This document shows, in pieces, positions 1 to 11,550 of a stretch of DNA of 64,000 nt. This DNA comes from Brasenia schreberi. Taxonomy: Eukaryota > Streptophyta > Magnoliopsida > Nymphaeales > Cabombaceae. The notes under the pieces were generated by a model. That model searched no databases and was not told where the DNA came from. It worked only from the letters and a program-made list of their open reading frames with translations. The stretch's first letter is position 1. Each line of letters starts with the position of its first letter. Position numbers and translations under genes: made by a program. The stretch spans positions 5,878,501-5,942,500 of the forward strand of contig JAYKKT010000041.1 in assembly GCA_036023115.1 (NCBI GenBank), given 5' to 3'.

Positions 1-1250
1 TTTTGGCAAATCTCCAAATCGTAGATGAGTGCCAAGTGTGCATGATTTGAAAGAATCGACCACTCTAATGGCTAATTCGTGATATGGTATGAGTTTTCAT
101 TTTTGACTTGCTAAATTTTTGAAACTTGATTTATAACAAGCATATAATCTCCAAAGACTTCAATACATGAAGTCCCTAGATTTTCAAAATTTTTAAGCCT
201 TGTATGAGTGCTTTATACCCGGCCATATTATTTGAGCATGCAAAATCTAATCGAATGGCAATTGGAATTTTCCCTTTCTCGGGAGATATGAGGATGAGTC
301 CTACATGTGCCCCTTGTTGATTCTTTGCCCCATCAAAATGCATTTTTCATACTTGATCTTTATTAAAAGAATTTGCTAAAACATGGTTTTGAAATTCATT
401 TGCAAATATGCCTTTATCGGGCATTTCATCAGGTATAGGATATGTATCCTCGAGAGGCAATTCGGCCACATGATCGGCTAGGGCTTGTCCCTTAATGGAG
501 GTTTTATGATGAAATTTTAAATCATACTCCATTAAGAGGAACTGCCATTTACCTAACCTACCCATTAGGTAGTTTTTTTTTTCAAACAAGTGCTTGATTG
601 GATCAAGCTTAGACACTATCCAAATTTCATGATCAAGGAAATAATGTCTAAACTTTTGGCAAGCCTATATCAAGACGAAGCACGTTTTCTCCATGGCTCG
701 ATAATTTCTTTCATATGCCAATAGAGTTTTTGAAATGTAGTAAATAGCATACTCCCCAAGACTATCATCCTCATAAGCAAGTAAAGCACCCAATGCATTC
801 TCGCATGTATGTAAAGCAATAATGGTTTTTCTTGCTTTGGAGGTTTTAAAATCGGAGGATTTACCAAATAAGTTTTCAATCGCTCGAAAGCTTTTTGGCA
901 GTAAAAAATCCCATTCAAATTTAACCCCTTTTCTTGAAAGTCTATTGAAAGGTTCGTATTTTGTTACTAGATTGGAGATGAATCTCCTAATGGCTTGGAG
1001 TCGACCTTAGAGGCTTCAGATTTGGGTTAAGTTAGAGGGTGCAGGCATGTCTATGATGGCTCGACACTTAGAGGGTCGATTTCAATGCCCCTTTGGCTTA
1101 ACATAAACCCTTTCTTAAGCTTTCGCTTAATGGGTTTCACATTGGGTTCTAAGGGTAGACGATTCCATGATTTTGGGTCTAGACCCGGTATGTCTTTATA
1201 TATCCCTGCAAATATAGAATTTCAAACATGCAATGAATGATGCTCTTTCA
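1..1250 (-). pseudogene. Ty3 pol remnant: RT ends, RNase H, second (archaeal-like) RNase H
   Basis: Read on the minus strand, the segment near 1200-1130 gives the start of a Ty3 RT (PGLDPKI, then KPIKRKLKK). It passes directly into the far end of RT (GFMLSQRGIE), the thumb (RRFISNLVTKYEP) and RNase H (CQKAFERLKTYLVNPP near 900; DPIKHLFEKK near 600; KGQALADHVAEL near 490). A second RNase H follows (FDGAKNQQGAH and ISPEKGK near 340-260), then sequence resembling the domain end (LEVFGD-like) at 190-110. Several frame changes and stops occur, so no protein is possible. The YxDD-bearing RT core is missing between KRKLKK and GFML. Copy B shows the same join (see 45500-46700). Confidence 0.75.
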
Positions 1251-1879
1251 TGCTCATGCCAACATGTTTATACTTTGGGGTTAGACTCACTTCCTAAAAA
1301 TCCCCTTCTACGGAATTTAAAGGTTTTTCCAAGTCAAGGATTCTATGAAATTCGGGAAGCTCAGAGACATGATCTTCCTTTTAGATGAGGGGATCTTCCT
1401 TCTTGCTTTGATCATTCTCAAGCACTTAATTTCTAGGGAAGTGCTAGGCAAGAGAGGAGGGTTGTGCATGATAAGCTTGGACGGTTCTTGTTTGGGAATA
1501 TATACAATCTTGAAAGAACTTGGAAAATGGGCTTTGTACATGGCCAATATTTTTGGGATTTTCAAAATTTTTAATTTTTTTTGTCTTTTTCAAAACACAA
1601 ACTGAAAGGATCAATATAGAAGACTTTCTTTTTGAGGTTTTTATCCAAACAAAGAATAGGAGAATGAGTATAAACAATTTTCTTTTTAAAATTTTCATAT
1701 TTTTTTTAAATGTTTTTTTTGGATTTTTAAAGTTTTCCAAATTTTTTTGGTTTTTGAGAATATATAATTTTTTTGGATTTTTGGATAAAGAGGGATCTTC
1801 CATCAAACCTACAAAGAAAACTCCATGAATTAGACTCTAAAAAAGAGGTTTACGCCATAGGTTTCGGTTTTAGTGGGTT

Positions 1880-2520
1880 TTAAGGGCACCCTTGACCCAA
1901 GTGGTCTTAGGTGGTGGCTCAGGGTGTATGGATGGGATATAGCCCAATCCATATCGATTTGGGTTAGGTGTAGGTAGGATGGGTTCTAACCTACCTTGAC
2001 TATGGACTCCTAGACCTTGGTATGGTGTATATCCCATGTTTAACATTATGTTCCAAGGCTTTTTGAGTTTTGCAAAAATTTTATAAAGTGGATGGCCTTG
2101 GAACTTGGTGTCATTCATATCAGGTATGTACACATGATTTATTTGAGGTGGGAGCTGGGGAGTATGGATGGTGGAAGACTTGGGCTTCCATATGAGTGAC
2201 TTAGAGTTTTTGGCTTAGGTTCTCCGAAGTTGTGGACGATTTTGGCATGATCCCTAGGTGCAACCCAATGTGTCCCTAGGGATGGATGATTTGGGTTTAT
2301 TTGAGTGCAAAGGGAAAACATGCTTAATCCCTTGCGAAGTTGAGAGGTATGGATTCCAAAAGAAACCATGATCGGCTCCTTGGTGGGATTATGAGGGTTT
2401 ATAGCCATAGGCTTGGGTTCATGATACAAGACTAGGCTCGATGACATTTGTTTATGTATGGTAGGGTTCGGTGTACCTAGGATGTCAATGCATGCCTTAG
2501 GAGTAACCATGTCTACCGTA
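1880..2520 (-). pseudogene. Ty3 polyprotein linker with G-patch-like segment
   Basis: Two adjoining minus-strand reading frames (about 2510-2139 and 2133-1870). The first is proline-rich and opens with VTPKACIDILGTPN. The second ends with a glycine-rich stretch (NMGYTPYQGLG, then YGLGYIPS) like the G-patch-like piece that follows protease in many plant Ty3 polyproteins. Both stretches recur in the same order in copy B at 44400-44980, which supports their being one ancestral coding segment. No aspartic-protease DTG/DSG motif is visible. A frame break lies near 2135. Confidence 0.6.
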
Positions 2521-2529
2521 TTTTGAACT

Positions 2530-3420
2530 TTATGTTGTTTTTCTTTTTAAAATTCCATTTCTTGGTGCGGGACATTTGGCGCACCTTGAAAATCCATATC
2601 CTTGGGCAGATTTTGTGGGTATGTGGGTGCATGAGTGTGATTCGATACATCCAATGTACATGAATAAATGGGTCGATCCTACACTAAGAAGGGGAGGATC
2701 GAGTAGGGAGTTCATGGGGGAATGAGATTCGGACATACCTTTTTCAAGCTTGTCTACCTTTTCATGGTGAGAGCAAGCATCTTTGGAATGGTCCTTAGGT
2801 AGCTCTAGCTCATGCATGGCTTCGAGCTCCTGTTGCTTCTCGAGGTCTTGGATTTTATCCTCCAAGCCTACGTGTGTGCAACACTCATCCTCTTGTGAAA
2901 CTCGTGAGATATGTGTGGTATGTGAAGTGATGTGGATCTCATGCCCCACTCTGTTTGTGTGCCCCAAAATGTGGACTTCATTTTCTAATTTTGGAATTTC
3001 AACTTTTTGATTTTTAACTTTTTTTGATTTTTGAAGATTTTCTAATTTTTTTTGGTTTTTCGAAACATGAACAACTTTTTGTTTTTCATTGAAAAAGGGG
3101 ATGCTTGGAGGATGGGCAAGGTTAGATGATTCAATCTCAACCCTTGCTGCACTTGAAGCCTCATTTCCTTCATCAGATTCTGGGCTCAATTTGGACTTTC
3201 GGGTATGCTTTTTCTCTCTATATACCCGAGATGAGTTTTCATGGGATCGATGCGCCTTAGTCTTGTGGCTTAGAGCATTGATCCTCTTTTCCATTTCTCT
3301 CATTATTTCTCTTAGGGAAGCCATCTCTTCATCTCGGGCTTTAGAAGATTTAGAAAACCATTTTAATACATACGATGATGATTTCTTTGGCTTACTTTCA
3401 AATGAATCATCTATAGACAT
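2530..3420 (-). pseudogene. Ty3 gag-like N-terminal protein
   Basis: About 296 codons open on the minus strand from ATG at 3420 (MSIDDSFESK). Just downstream is a short charged, probably coiled-coil stretch (EEMASLREIMREMEKR); the rest is rich in Lys, Ser, His and Glu with no recognisable capsid core or CCHC knuckle. Its position directly after the LTR and primer-binding site marks it as the gag position of the element. A related sequence, including the KAHRSHE motif and the CSHHEKVD block, lies at 43717-44300 in copy B. I infer a truncated or remodelled gag. In-frame codons upstream of 3420 contain no ATG, so they are probably leader. Confidence 0.55.
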
Positions 3421-3512
3421 TGTTTTCAAAATTTTATGGACAAGTTTAAAATTAACACCACGATTTTGGAATTGGAAAATTTTCACCTAAAACTTGGAAT
3501 TTCTTAAGACTC

Positions 3513-3535
3513 GAGTCCCACCGGGCGTGCCAATT
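3513..3535 (-). other. Primer-binding site of Tat-like copy A
   Basis: One base inside the LTR end, the minus strand reads TGGCACGCCCGGTGGGAC, starting with the TGG expected to pair with a tRNA CCA end. The complement looks like a T-stem plus acceptor stem (GAGTCCCAC, then CGGGCGT). I could not assign the tRNA species. The matching but mutated site in copy B lies just after 43600. Confidence 0.65.
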
Positions 3536-3536
3536 C

Positions 3537-6261
3537 TGTAGACACAAATTTTTTTCACTCCAAGCTTGTGTAGAGACTTGAAATGATAGTTTCTTATCTA
3601 CACGATGCATGAGCGTGCCAGCTAGTTTTTAAAAACTAACAAAGTTTAGAAAAATCTGACTTTTTGGCGGTTGTGGCTAAGCGGGCTCTTTTCGCTTTAG
3701 GCGTTCTTGAACAGATGCTCAAGGATAAGCCTAAGCGCTTAGAAATTTTAAAACTATAGGTGAAAGACTCCAATTCTCGTGAAGATATGGTGTTTTTCAA
3801 AGAAGAAACAATTGCACTTGATTTAAAGCTTTTGAAATGAACAAGTCCTGAAAAATAGAATGTTCTATTTTCAGACCTTGTTTCCGAAATCAATCTCAAT
3901 GTCTTACAGACCTCCAAAAATCACCAAATTTTTACAAGACTTAGCCTGTGATGTGGAAGATCTGTAGCACTTTACAGATCTTAATTCGAAGCTGTATTGA
4001 AGCACAATTAAATCAATGAAGTACCTCTACTCACGTACCCGAAACTATCTTGTCACAGAAATACAAAGACTCAAAGATGAGTCTGTATCTCGGTGATATG
4101 AGTTCCAAATTATGTTGTTGGAAAGCTATGGATGTCAGCTTTCCAATGAATCAAAATTCATCCAATTTGGATGCCTATAGACAGAGTTATGGAATGAAAA
4201 CTCAAGCTCTATTGCAGGAAAACAGAATGTTGAGACAGTGTATAGGTATTAACCCGATTTTGCCCAATTTTAATTACGTAGCTGCACGACTCTAAAATTC
4301 TTGAAACTTTTATTAAGAGTGGGTTTATGTGTGTAGAATGTGTGGACAAAATTTTGGATTAATTAAAGTAGGGGCTCAAGAATTAAAAATACAGCAAACA
4401 ACGTATGCAAAGATGCGAAAGTTTAGTTTCAGGTTTTTAAGAACATACGTGACGCAAACTCACCCGAAATGAAATTGCAATAACACAACTCCACGAATTA
4501 AAGTTCTGAAATGAAATGAATGGAAATTATCTGTATAAGCTTAAGCATAGAAGGGGTAGAGAGCATAGAGTGTTTATAGAATATATTGGGGTAGAATCGC
4601 ATAATCAAACACATGAGTGCGTGTGTGTGAGTGAAATTTCAGCAAGATAATGGAAATTCATCAATTCTAATCACTATTACAATGTGGGGGGAGACAATGC
4701 TCCATTAATACAACCCCATTTCAATTGAAGCAATGTAAAAGAAGGATTTAAAAACGAAAGATGAAATACTTACATATTTTGCATCCAATCGGCTGGAATT
4801 CCAAGAGTGTAATCCGACCTCCCTCTTCGTTGCAAAGCTCTCAACTCACTTGCACTCAATGGCTAACACTACCCCACTATCTTCCCTCCTAACTAAGCTT
4901 CTTGCAGCCCACGACTTGGCCTTGTGCAACACTCTCTTCCTCAGCCCAAAACCAACCCTTCTCTCTGTTGAAATTTGGAGTCGTGATGAGAAAAATTAAA
5001 ACAGAAACATTACTCATATTAAGGAGGAAAATATGAAAGATTGAAGGAAAGGGGCGGACCTCAAATGGAGGCCGCCCCTCCTCTTTCTCTTTCTTTCTTA
5101 CACACAACCTCACCATCTAAAACAACTTACGAGCCCTTTTATAAGGAGTTGTAAAACGAAAATTGACCAAAATACCCTAGTACAAAAAATTATCAAAATG
5201 CCCCTAATATTTTGGGCAAGTACAATAATAACTAAAAACATCAGAAATTATAAAACTAACACAAAGAACACTAGATAAGCATATTCTTCAACACTCTCTC
5301 CTAGCTGGCCCCAATTCCCCAAGTATTTCAAGATAAGCAAGCATAGTGAACCCGCCCCCCTATTTATAGGCCAAGGGGCTGATTCTAGGCCCTTCTTTGG
5401 GGCAAATTGGATCAACTCCATGTCTTGTTTGAAACCCATTTGAGTGGTCCCCTCCATGATGGAATGGACCAGCCCCATGTGGGCTGGTTCTATTTGGATC
5501 GGCCTTGGACTTGGTGCCTCCTTTGTCTTGGCCAGTTGCACCATGTTGGCTGGCCCATAGTGCTATGAACTCATTTTGGCTTGACTTGATCATGGCCTTA
5601 CAAATTGAATTTCGTAAGCTCACTTCCCTCATGATGGTGTAGGTGAGTTAGGTCTTGCTTAAGCTCAATCAAGTTCTCTTGTTTGGCCGGCCCATGGTAT
5701 TAATCTTGTTGTGACTCGAACATTTGGTGATGCTTTAATTGCCACATTTCAAACTATATCACTTGGTAAAAATATGATTGATCCCAGCCATATCTCTGAT
5801 TTGGATCCACCATGATCTCGACCCAATTTGGATGCACTTGAATTGCCTCTCTGGATTTGAACTGGTTCATCATAAGCTCGATCATGCATTTGAAATTTGA
5901 TTGCCTTGAAATGAATCGCTTGGTGAAGCTTGCTTCAATCCATGATTCTAGACCAGTCCATTTGTGATCTTCATCTATTTCTGATAGGCTTCAATCTTAC
6001 TTGCTTTACCTGACTCGATCTCTTTTTTGCTTTCTGGAATTGGCCTCGATCCAGACTTGGATTGGGTCTCACTTGTTTATCTGCTTTGTTTCGAAATTCA
6101 TGGGATGTTTAATCTTGAATTTAAAAACCTTTATTTTGGAACATTCCCAAAAAGATTCGAAATTTAGATTGGGGTTTTTGAATTTAAAGGGTCATAAAGG
6201 CTTTAAATTGACTTTCAAAATTTAGGAGTTTTGAAAACATTTTAAATTTTGGGTGTTTACA
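3537..6261 (-). repeat. 5' LTR of Tat-like copy A (2725 bp)
   Basis: On the minus strand it begins TGTAAACACCC (6261) and ends GTGTCTACA (3537), giving TG...CA ends. The terminal 150 bp match the ends of the LTRs at 32720, 43600 and 50997 (shared GAGCGTGCCAGCTAG-like core). It contains a core promoter block shared by all family members, GGCCTATAAAT, near 5370. No gene is present; open frames inside it are fortuitous. Confidence 0.85.
5361..5368 (-). promoter_or_regulatory. LTR TATA box
   Basis: The minus strand reads CCCCTTGGCCTATAAATAGG. The same GGCCTATAAA context recurs in the solo LTR (34140-34147) and both LTRs of copy B (42120, 49518), pointing to a conserved LTR promoter. Confidence 0.6.
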
Positions 6262-8191
6262 GGATGTCTCCACCATTTAAAGATGTTTTTGAAGGGATGT
6301 ATGGTGATGAATTTCATGAAGCAGCTAAGATGATAGAAGAGATGGTTGAAGAGAGGAGGAGAAGGCGAGAAAAAGAAAAGACTGTAGGTTTAGGTGGTAG
6401 TAGTGGAGTTGGCTCTTGTTCCACTATAAGAGCTCCTACTTGTCTGATGCCTACGACGGATAATAGATGAGGAGCTAGAGCCAAAGATAATAGGATGCCT
6501 TCATTTTTCCCCCATGTACGACTCATAGAGCTCAGCATTAGATCAGCTATGACTTTAAAGGATGTAATTAGGAAAGTAGATTTGAAGTGTGCCAATTTTT
6601 TTTTATGAAAATTGATTTTTTTTCAATGTTACAAACTCATTTTCTTTTCAAAGTATGACGGATGCTATTACTAGTGTGGGATCGGGTTATAGAGCTCATA
6701 CTTATCATGATTTGAGGGGTATATTATTGTAAAAGTGAATTGATGTTGTTAATGCATGGAGTTTTAAATTTTGGGAGTTGTAGAAGGACACGAGATGTTC
6801 TATTATGGTTGATGGTTGAACGGGTGATAAGCGTAGGTCTTTGGTGAACTTTGTGATCTATTATCCCAAGAGGACAATGCTTTTAAAATTATATGACTTA
6901 TACCATATTTATAAAACTGTAAATAATTTACTCTTTATTTTTTAGGAAGTTGTTAAGGAAGTAGGTGTTTCAAATATTGTTTAATTCATTACTAATAATG
7001 TTGCAAATAATGTTCCAAATTTTAAGGTAGTTGGTAAGATGCTTAAAGTGAACCATTCATCCTTAGTATGAACTCCATGTGTTGTATATTGCATAGACTT
7101 TATGCTTTGAAGATTTTAATGTAATCGATGAAATAAGAGGAACTATAGATGCATGCAAAAATATTACAAAGTTTATTTATAATCATTCTTCTTTATTGCA
7201 TTTGATGCGAATCCATACAGGTGAAAGGGAATTTATTAGGCCTTCATTGACAAGATTTGCTATAAATGTTATTATTGTGCAAAGTCTTATCATAAAAAAA
7301 TACACTAAAAAAAAATTACATCTCATGAATGGGGCTCTATTAGTTGGTCCAGAAAGAGGGAGGAAATTGTTGTGATAGATGTTATTTTAAGTATTGATTT
7401 TTGAGAAAATTGCAACAATTTTTTTAGGATGATTGTACCTTTAGTTAAGGTAATAAGGATGGTGGATAGTGAAGATAGGCATACTTTATATATATGATGT
7501 TATGGATTAAGCCAAATTGAAAATACAAGCAAACCTTTACCGTAAGCGGTCACTTCTAAAACAGGTTTGAAAGATAATTGTTGTACGTTGGAACCATAAA
7601 ATGCATCATGATTTGCATGCTGCTACATATTTCTTTAATCCGTCTATTTGATTTTCTATCAACTTTGTAGAGAATGAAGAAGTAAAAAAGAGTATATTAA
7701 ATACAATTAACCTTGTATGAGATTCGTCTACTCGTTGCAATATCCATTTAGAGTTAAGAAAGTATATAAAGAGTGTTGGAGATTTTGGAAGGTCAATTGC
7801 AATCAACTTCGCTCTCAAATGCGACTAGGTATTATGTATTTTTATTGATATTTATTTAAGTTATCGATTGATTGACTTTGAGTGTTTCTTATTAATCATT
7901 ACCGTATTTTATTTCAAATGAAAGGTGTGCTCGCTTTAGTGTATATGCACTAAACTTGACAAGGTTTGCTCAATGTATATTGAGCCAAACATGTAGTTTC
8001 AGTGGGTACGAGAGAAATTGAAGCTTTTTCAAACACATTATCATGAAAAAGAGAAACAGACTCAAGCATGCTCGACTGTGTGATTTGATATATATTACAT
8101 ATAATATGGAGTTAAGGTAAAGGTAATGCATGTTTTTTTGAATGATTGATGTGACTATATTCATTTGATATTCTTTATAATTTGTAAATTC
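6262..8191 (+). pseudogene. hAT-family transposase, decayed
   Basis: Conceptual translation across stops and frame changes gives a recognisable hAT transposase. Near 6600-6720 there is a domain start (TNSFSFQSMTDAI, YHDLRGILL); near 6810-6890 VDGWTGDKRRSLVNFVIYYP, where W is now a stop; near 7000 FITNNVANN; near 7060 the TPC..HCIDLML-type motif (TPCVVYCIDFML); near 7170 KNITKFIYNHSSLLHLMR; near 7590 RWNHKMHHDLHAATYFFNP; and near 8000 the C-terminal dimerisation core (QTCSFSGYERN, then KKRNRLKHARL). The N-terminus and left terminal repeat are cut off by Tat-like copy A. The last part lies beyond the LINE, at 11431. Many stops are at former Trp or Gln codons. Not functional. Confidence 0.8.
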
Positions 8192-8201
8192 TTTCATTAT
8201 A
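8192..8201. repeat. Target-site duplication of the LINE, left copy
   Basis: TTTCATTATA is repeated exactly at 11421-11430, directly after the LINE GTT tail. The 10-bp length suits target-primed retrotransposition. Confidence 0.85.
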
Positions 8202-8339
8202 TGTTAGGCTTCTGACAGCCAGCATAAAACTTCGTCGGATTTTATAACATGGATTAGAAAAATTATGAGCATTGTTTTGGGGCGTCCCCGCCTAGCGACG
8301 TGCTGTAGAGCCCGAATGCAGTAAGAAGTAAGCAAGGGC

Positions 8340-8447
8340 CACTACATTTTTGCCCGAATGTAGTGAATCAATTGTAGAGAGGGTTCCCACATCATGGACG
8401 GGTGTGGGTAAAGAAGTTAGTCCCGCTACATTGCCACCCGAATGTAG
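8340..8447 (+). other. Pair of hairpins in the LINE 5' region
   Basis: 8340-8365 can fold as CACTACATT / 8-nt loop / AATGTAGTG, and 8426-8447 as CTACATT / 8-nt loop / AATGTAG, 86 bp apart inside an imperfect tandem duplication. The LINE copy at 41587 keeps both stems (41727-41750, 41812-41833) although the loops differ. Confidence 0.6.
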
Positions 8448-8492
8448 TAAAAAATTTTCAAAGAGGGTTTTCGCATTTTGATTATGGACGGA

Positions 8493-11256
8493 TGCGGGGG
8501 GTAAGGAAGTTAGTCCTAGATAATAAGATTCATATTGGTTCTTGGAATATCGGAACATTATCTGGTAAGCTAATGGAGGTGGTAGATACTATGATTCGGA
8601 GAAAGATTCATATTCTATGTTTATAAGAGACAAAATGGGTTGGAGAAAAAGCAAAGGAGATAGAGGATACTGATTTTAAATTATGGTACTCAGGTAAAGA
8701 AAAGGCTCGAAATAGAGTTGGTATTATCATAAATAAAGATTTAAAGGAGAGTGTAGTAGACATACAACGATATGGTAACCGAATCATGACGTTGAAATTA
8801 GTGTTAGGAGCAGAGGTTTTGAATATAGTTTGTGCTTACGCACCCCAAGTAGGACTAGAAGATAGTATAAAGACAGTTTTTTGGGAAGAGTTAGATAAGG
8901 TGTTTCAAAAGATTCCACAAAGGGAGATGATTTGTTTAAGAGGAGATTTGAATGGACATGTCGGTAAAGAGGCATTAGGATATCAAGGGATTCATGGAAA
9001 CTTTGGTTTTGGGGGATATAAACGAGGAAGGTAGGGAGATTTTAAATTTTGCTATGGCATTTGATCTCTTTATAGTCAATACAATCTTCAAAAAACGAGA
9101 TGAACATTTAATTACTTATAAGAGTGGCTTATCACAAACACAAATTGATTACTTTATTTATAGAAAAACAGATAGAGCGTGTTGTAAAGATTGTAAGGTA
9201 ATTCCAAGAGAAAGCTTAACCACCCAACATCGACTTTTAGTTATGGATTTTCAAATAAAAAATAAACAAAGAAAAAAAGAGTGCATCGAGCTATTCGAAC
9301 TAAATGGTAGAACCTCAAAAGCGAGAAAGAAGATATATTTAAACAAAAAGTCCTTAAGGAGATGTTTGGAATTATGTTGGCACACCCTGTGATATATGGA
9401 ATAATATGGCTATACATATTAGGAAAGTGGCGAAAGATGTGTTAGGGGTATTTAAGGGAGGTGAACCGGCACAAAAAGAAGCTTGGTGGTAGAGTCAAGT
9501 AGTACAAAATAAAATCAAGGCGAAGAGGGCATGTTACAAATTACATTATGCTAAGAAAACTAGTGAAACTTTAGAAACTTATAAGAAAATAAAGAAGGAA
9601 GCGAAAAAGGCCGTTAGTGAAGCAAAAGCTAAGATTTGGGAGGACTTATATAAAAAACTCAACTCAAAAGAGGGTGAAAGAGATATTTTTAGGATAGCTA
9701 GGGCTAGAGATAAGAAAACTAAAGATCTTAATTATGTTAGATGCATAAAAGATGAGGATGAAAAAATTCTAGTGGCAAATGATGATATAATAAATGGATG
9801 GAAAAACTATTTTTATAATCTTTTTAATGAAAATAAAGATGTTAGTATTAGTTTAGGAGATTTAGCCAAGTCAGAAAAGTATATAAAGCACAATTTTTAT
9901 CGACGTATTCAAAAGAATGAAGTCAAAGAGGCTCTTAAACATATGAAGGGTGGTAAATCGGTAGGACCAGATAATATTCCTATAGAAGTTTGGAAAATAC
10001 TAGGAGAAATAGGAATCACTTGGCTCACAAGACTATTTAATCAAATATGGAAAAACCAAAAGATGCCCAAGGAATGGAGAGCAAGTACACTTATACCCAT
10101 ATATAAGAACAAGGGAGACATTCAAAATTGTGTGAATTATCGAGGTATCAAGTTAATGAGTCATACTATGAAATTATGGGAAAGAATTATCGAACGTAGG
10201 TTAAGATAAGTATCAAGTATAACAGAGAACCAATTTGGATTCATGCCAGGTAGATTTACTATTGAAGCGATTCACCTTTTGAGACGTCTTATGGAACATT
10301 TTAGAGCAAAAAAGAAAGACCTTCACATGATATTTATTGATCTAGAAAAAACTTATGATAGGGTACCGAGAGAGGTTCTTTGGAGAACTTTGGAAAAAAG
10401 AGGTATCCCATGACATATATTAACCTTATAAGAGACATGTATGATGGTGCAAAAACATGTGTGAGGACTCATGAAGGAATGATAGACTTCTTTAAAGTTA
10501 ATATTGGGTTACATCAAGGATCAACTTTAAGTCCATACTTATTTATAATGGTGATGGATGAGTTAACAAAACATATTCAAGATGAAGTACCTTGGTGTAT
10601 GTTATTTGCAGATGACATTGTATTAGTGGGGGAGTCTAAGGAAAAAGTTAATACAAAATTGGAACTATGGAGAGAAACATTAGAAAGCAAAGGCCTCCGA
10701 CTTAGTAGAACAAAGATAGAATATATGGAATGTAAGTTTGATCATTTGGTTACTTCAGAGGACATAGAAATTAAAATTGGCACACATTGCATTCCCTAAA
10801 AGGAAAGTTTTAAATACCTAGGGTCAATTTTTCAGAGTGATGGAAGAATTGATGGAGATGTTACACATAGAATTAATGCGGTTGGTTAAAATGGAGAGGA
10901 GCATTAGGTATTCTTTGTGATAAGAAGATATCATTAAAATTAAAAGTAAATATTATAGAGCAGCAATTAGGCCTGCCATGTTTTATGGTTCTGAGTGTTG
11001 GGCAGTTAATCATCAACATGTACAAAAGATGTTTGTGACAGAAATGAAGATGTTGAGATGGATGAATGGTCATACAAGAAAAGACCATATACATAATGAG
11101 ATTATTAGAAACAAATTAGGAGTGGCAGCAATAGAGGATAAAATGAGAGAACATCGTTTAAGATGGTTTGGACATATAGAAAGAAGATCAAAAGAAGAAT
11201 CCGTAAGAAGGTTAGAAAAACTAAATTTGGAAAGTATTAAAAGAGGTAGAGGATGA
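8493..11256 (+). pseudogene. LINE endonuclease-reverse transcriptase ORF, broken
   Basis: The reading starts around RKLVLDNKIHIGSWNIGTL, an APE endonuclease start. It continues through QETKW-type sequence (Gln is now TAA at 8624-8626), APQVGLED, a GDLNGHVG active-site motif near 8950, and QTQIDYF near 9140. RT follows: KSVGPDNIPIEVWK (9957), RASTLIPIYKNKGD (10080), NYRGIKLM (10135), FGFMPGR (10230), an FIDLE catalytic segment (10330), LHQGSTLSP (10510) and the FADD catalytic box (10605-10616). The C-terminus has ECWAVNHQHV and HRLRWFGHIERR (11155). There are frame changes near 9010, 10210, 10410, 10800 and 10900 plus stops. Catalytic motifs survive but the protein cannot be made. Confidence 0.8.
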
Positions 11257-11420
11257 CTATAAAAGTGTTGGAAAGAAACAATAAAGAACGATCTAGCTTA
11301 TTGGGAGTTAACTGCTAACATGGCACATGATAGGGATCTGTGAAAACAAAGAATCCATGTAGCCAACCCCGTCTAGTATGAAAAAAGGCATAGTTGTTGT
11401 TGTTGTTGTTGTTGTTGTTA

Positions 11421-11430
11421 TTTCATTATA
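11421..11430. repeat. Target-site duplication of the LINE, right copy
   Basis: TTTCATTATA, identical to 8192-8201. Confidence 0.85.
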
Positions 11431-11550
11431 GACAAATACAAAAAGATGCAAGAAGAGCAAGGAAGGTCCCCATGACCCGTTGATTTGTTGATGGTGATCC
11501 TGGCTATGTCGATTACAATGCTTTTATTGATTATGATCCGCATTGTGGAT
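11431..11550 (+). pseudogene. hAT transposase C-terminal tail, separated by the LINE
   Basis: This begins at the target duplication and reads a charged stretch (QIQKDARRARK), then an acidic tail (DGDPGYVDYNAFIDYDP) ending in a stop near 11548. An acidic tail after the dimerisation domain is usual for plant hAT transposases. It continues the reading interrupted at 8191, which makes the LINE younger than the hAT copy. Confidence 0.55.

Larger units (their letters stand above)
1..6261 (-). mobile_element. Ty3 (Tat-like, dual RNase H) LTR retrotransposon, copy A, 5' part
   Basis: Minus-strand LTR element running off the left edge of the window. The order on the minus strand is LTR (6261 to 3537), primer-binding site, gag-like segment, G-patch-like segment, RT tail plus RNase H, and a second RNase H. 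An extra RNase H domain after the normal one is the known hallmark of the plant Tat/Ogre/Retand group of Ty3 elements. The right end abuts hAT transposase sequence at 6262, so it inserted into that older element; its other LTR and target duplication lie outside the window. The internal region is far shorter than an autonomous Tat element and lacks protease and the RT core, so it is defective. Placement in Tat rather than another Ty3 lineage is inferred from domain order. Confidence 0.8.
8202..11420 (+). mobile_element. RTE-type LINE, nearly full length (3219 bp)
   Basis: A non-LTR retrotransposon with one degenerate ORF holding an AP-type endonuclease then reverse transcriptase, and a 3' end of GTT/TGT triplets instead of poly(A). 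These are features of the RTE clade. It is bounded by an exact 10-bp target duplication and sits within the hAT gene near its 3' end. The 5' region (8202-8490) is non-coding and carries paired hairpins. Three further fragments of the same family lie at 36461-37662, 41587-41993 and 57628-60123. The 5' end may be slightly truncated, because the copy at 41587 has family-like sequence upstream of the homologous point. Confidence 0.85.

Noticed and set aside
3421..3486. Gag-like frame starting at 3486
   Set aside because: No ATG there (GTG on the minus strand); the first ATG is at 3420.
8202..8340. HDV-like self-cleaving ribozyme at the LINE 5' end
   Set aside because: I looked for the nested double pseudoknot pairing and could not form the first stem; only simple hairpins are supported.
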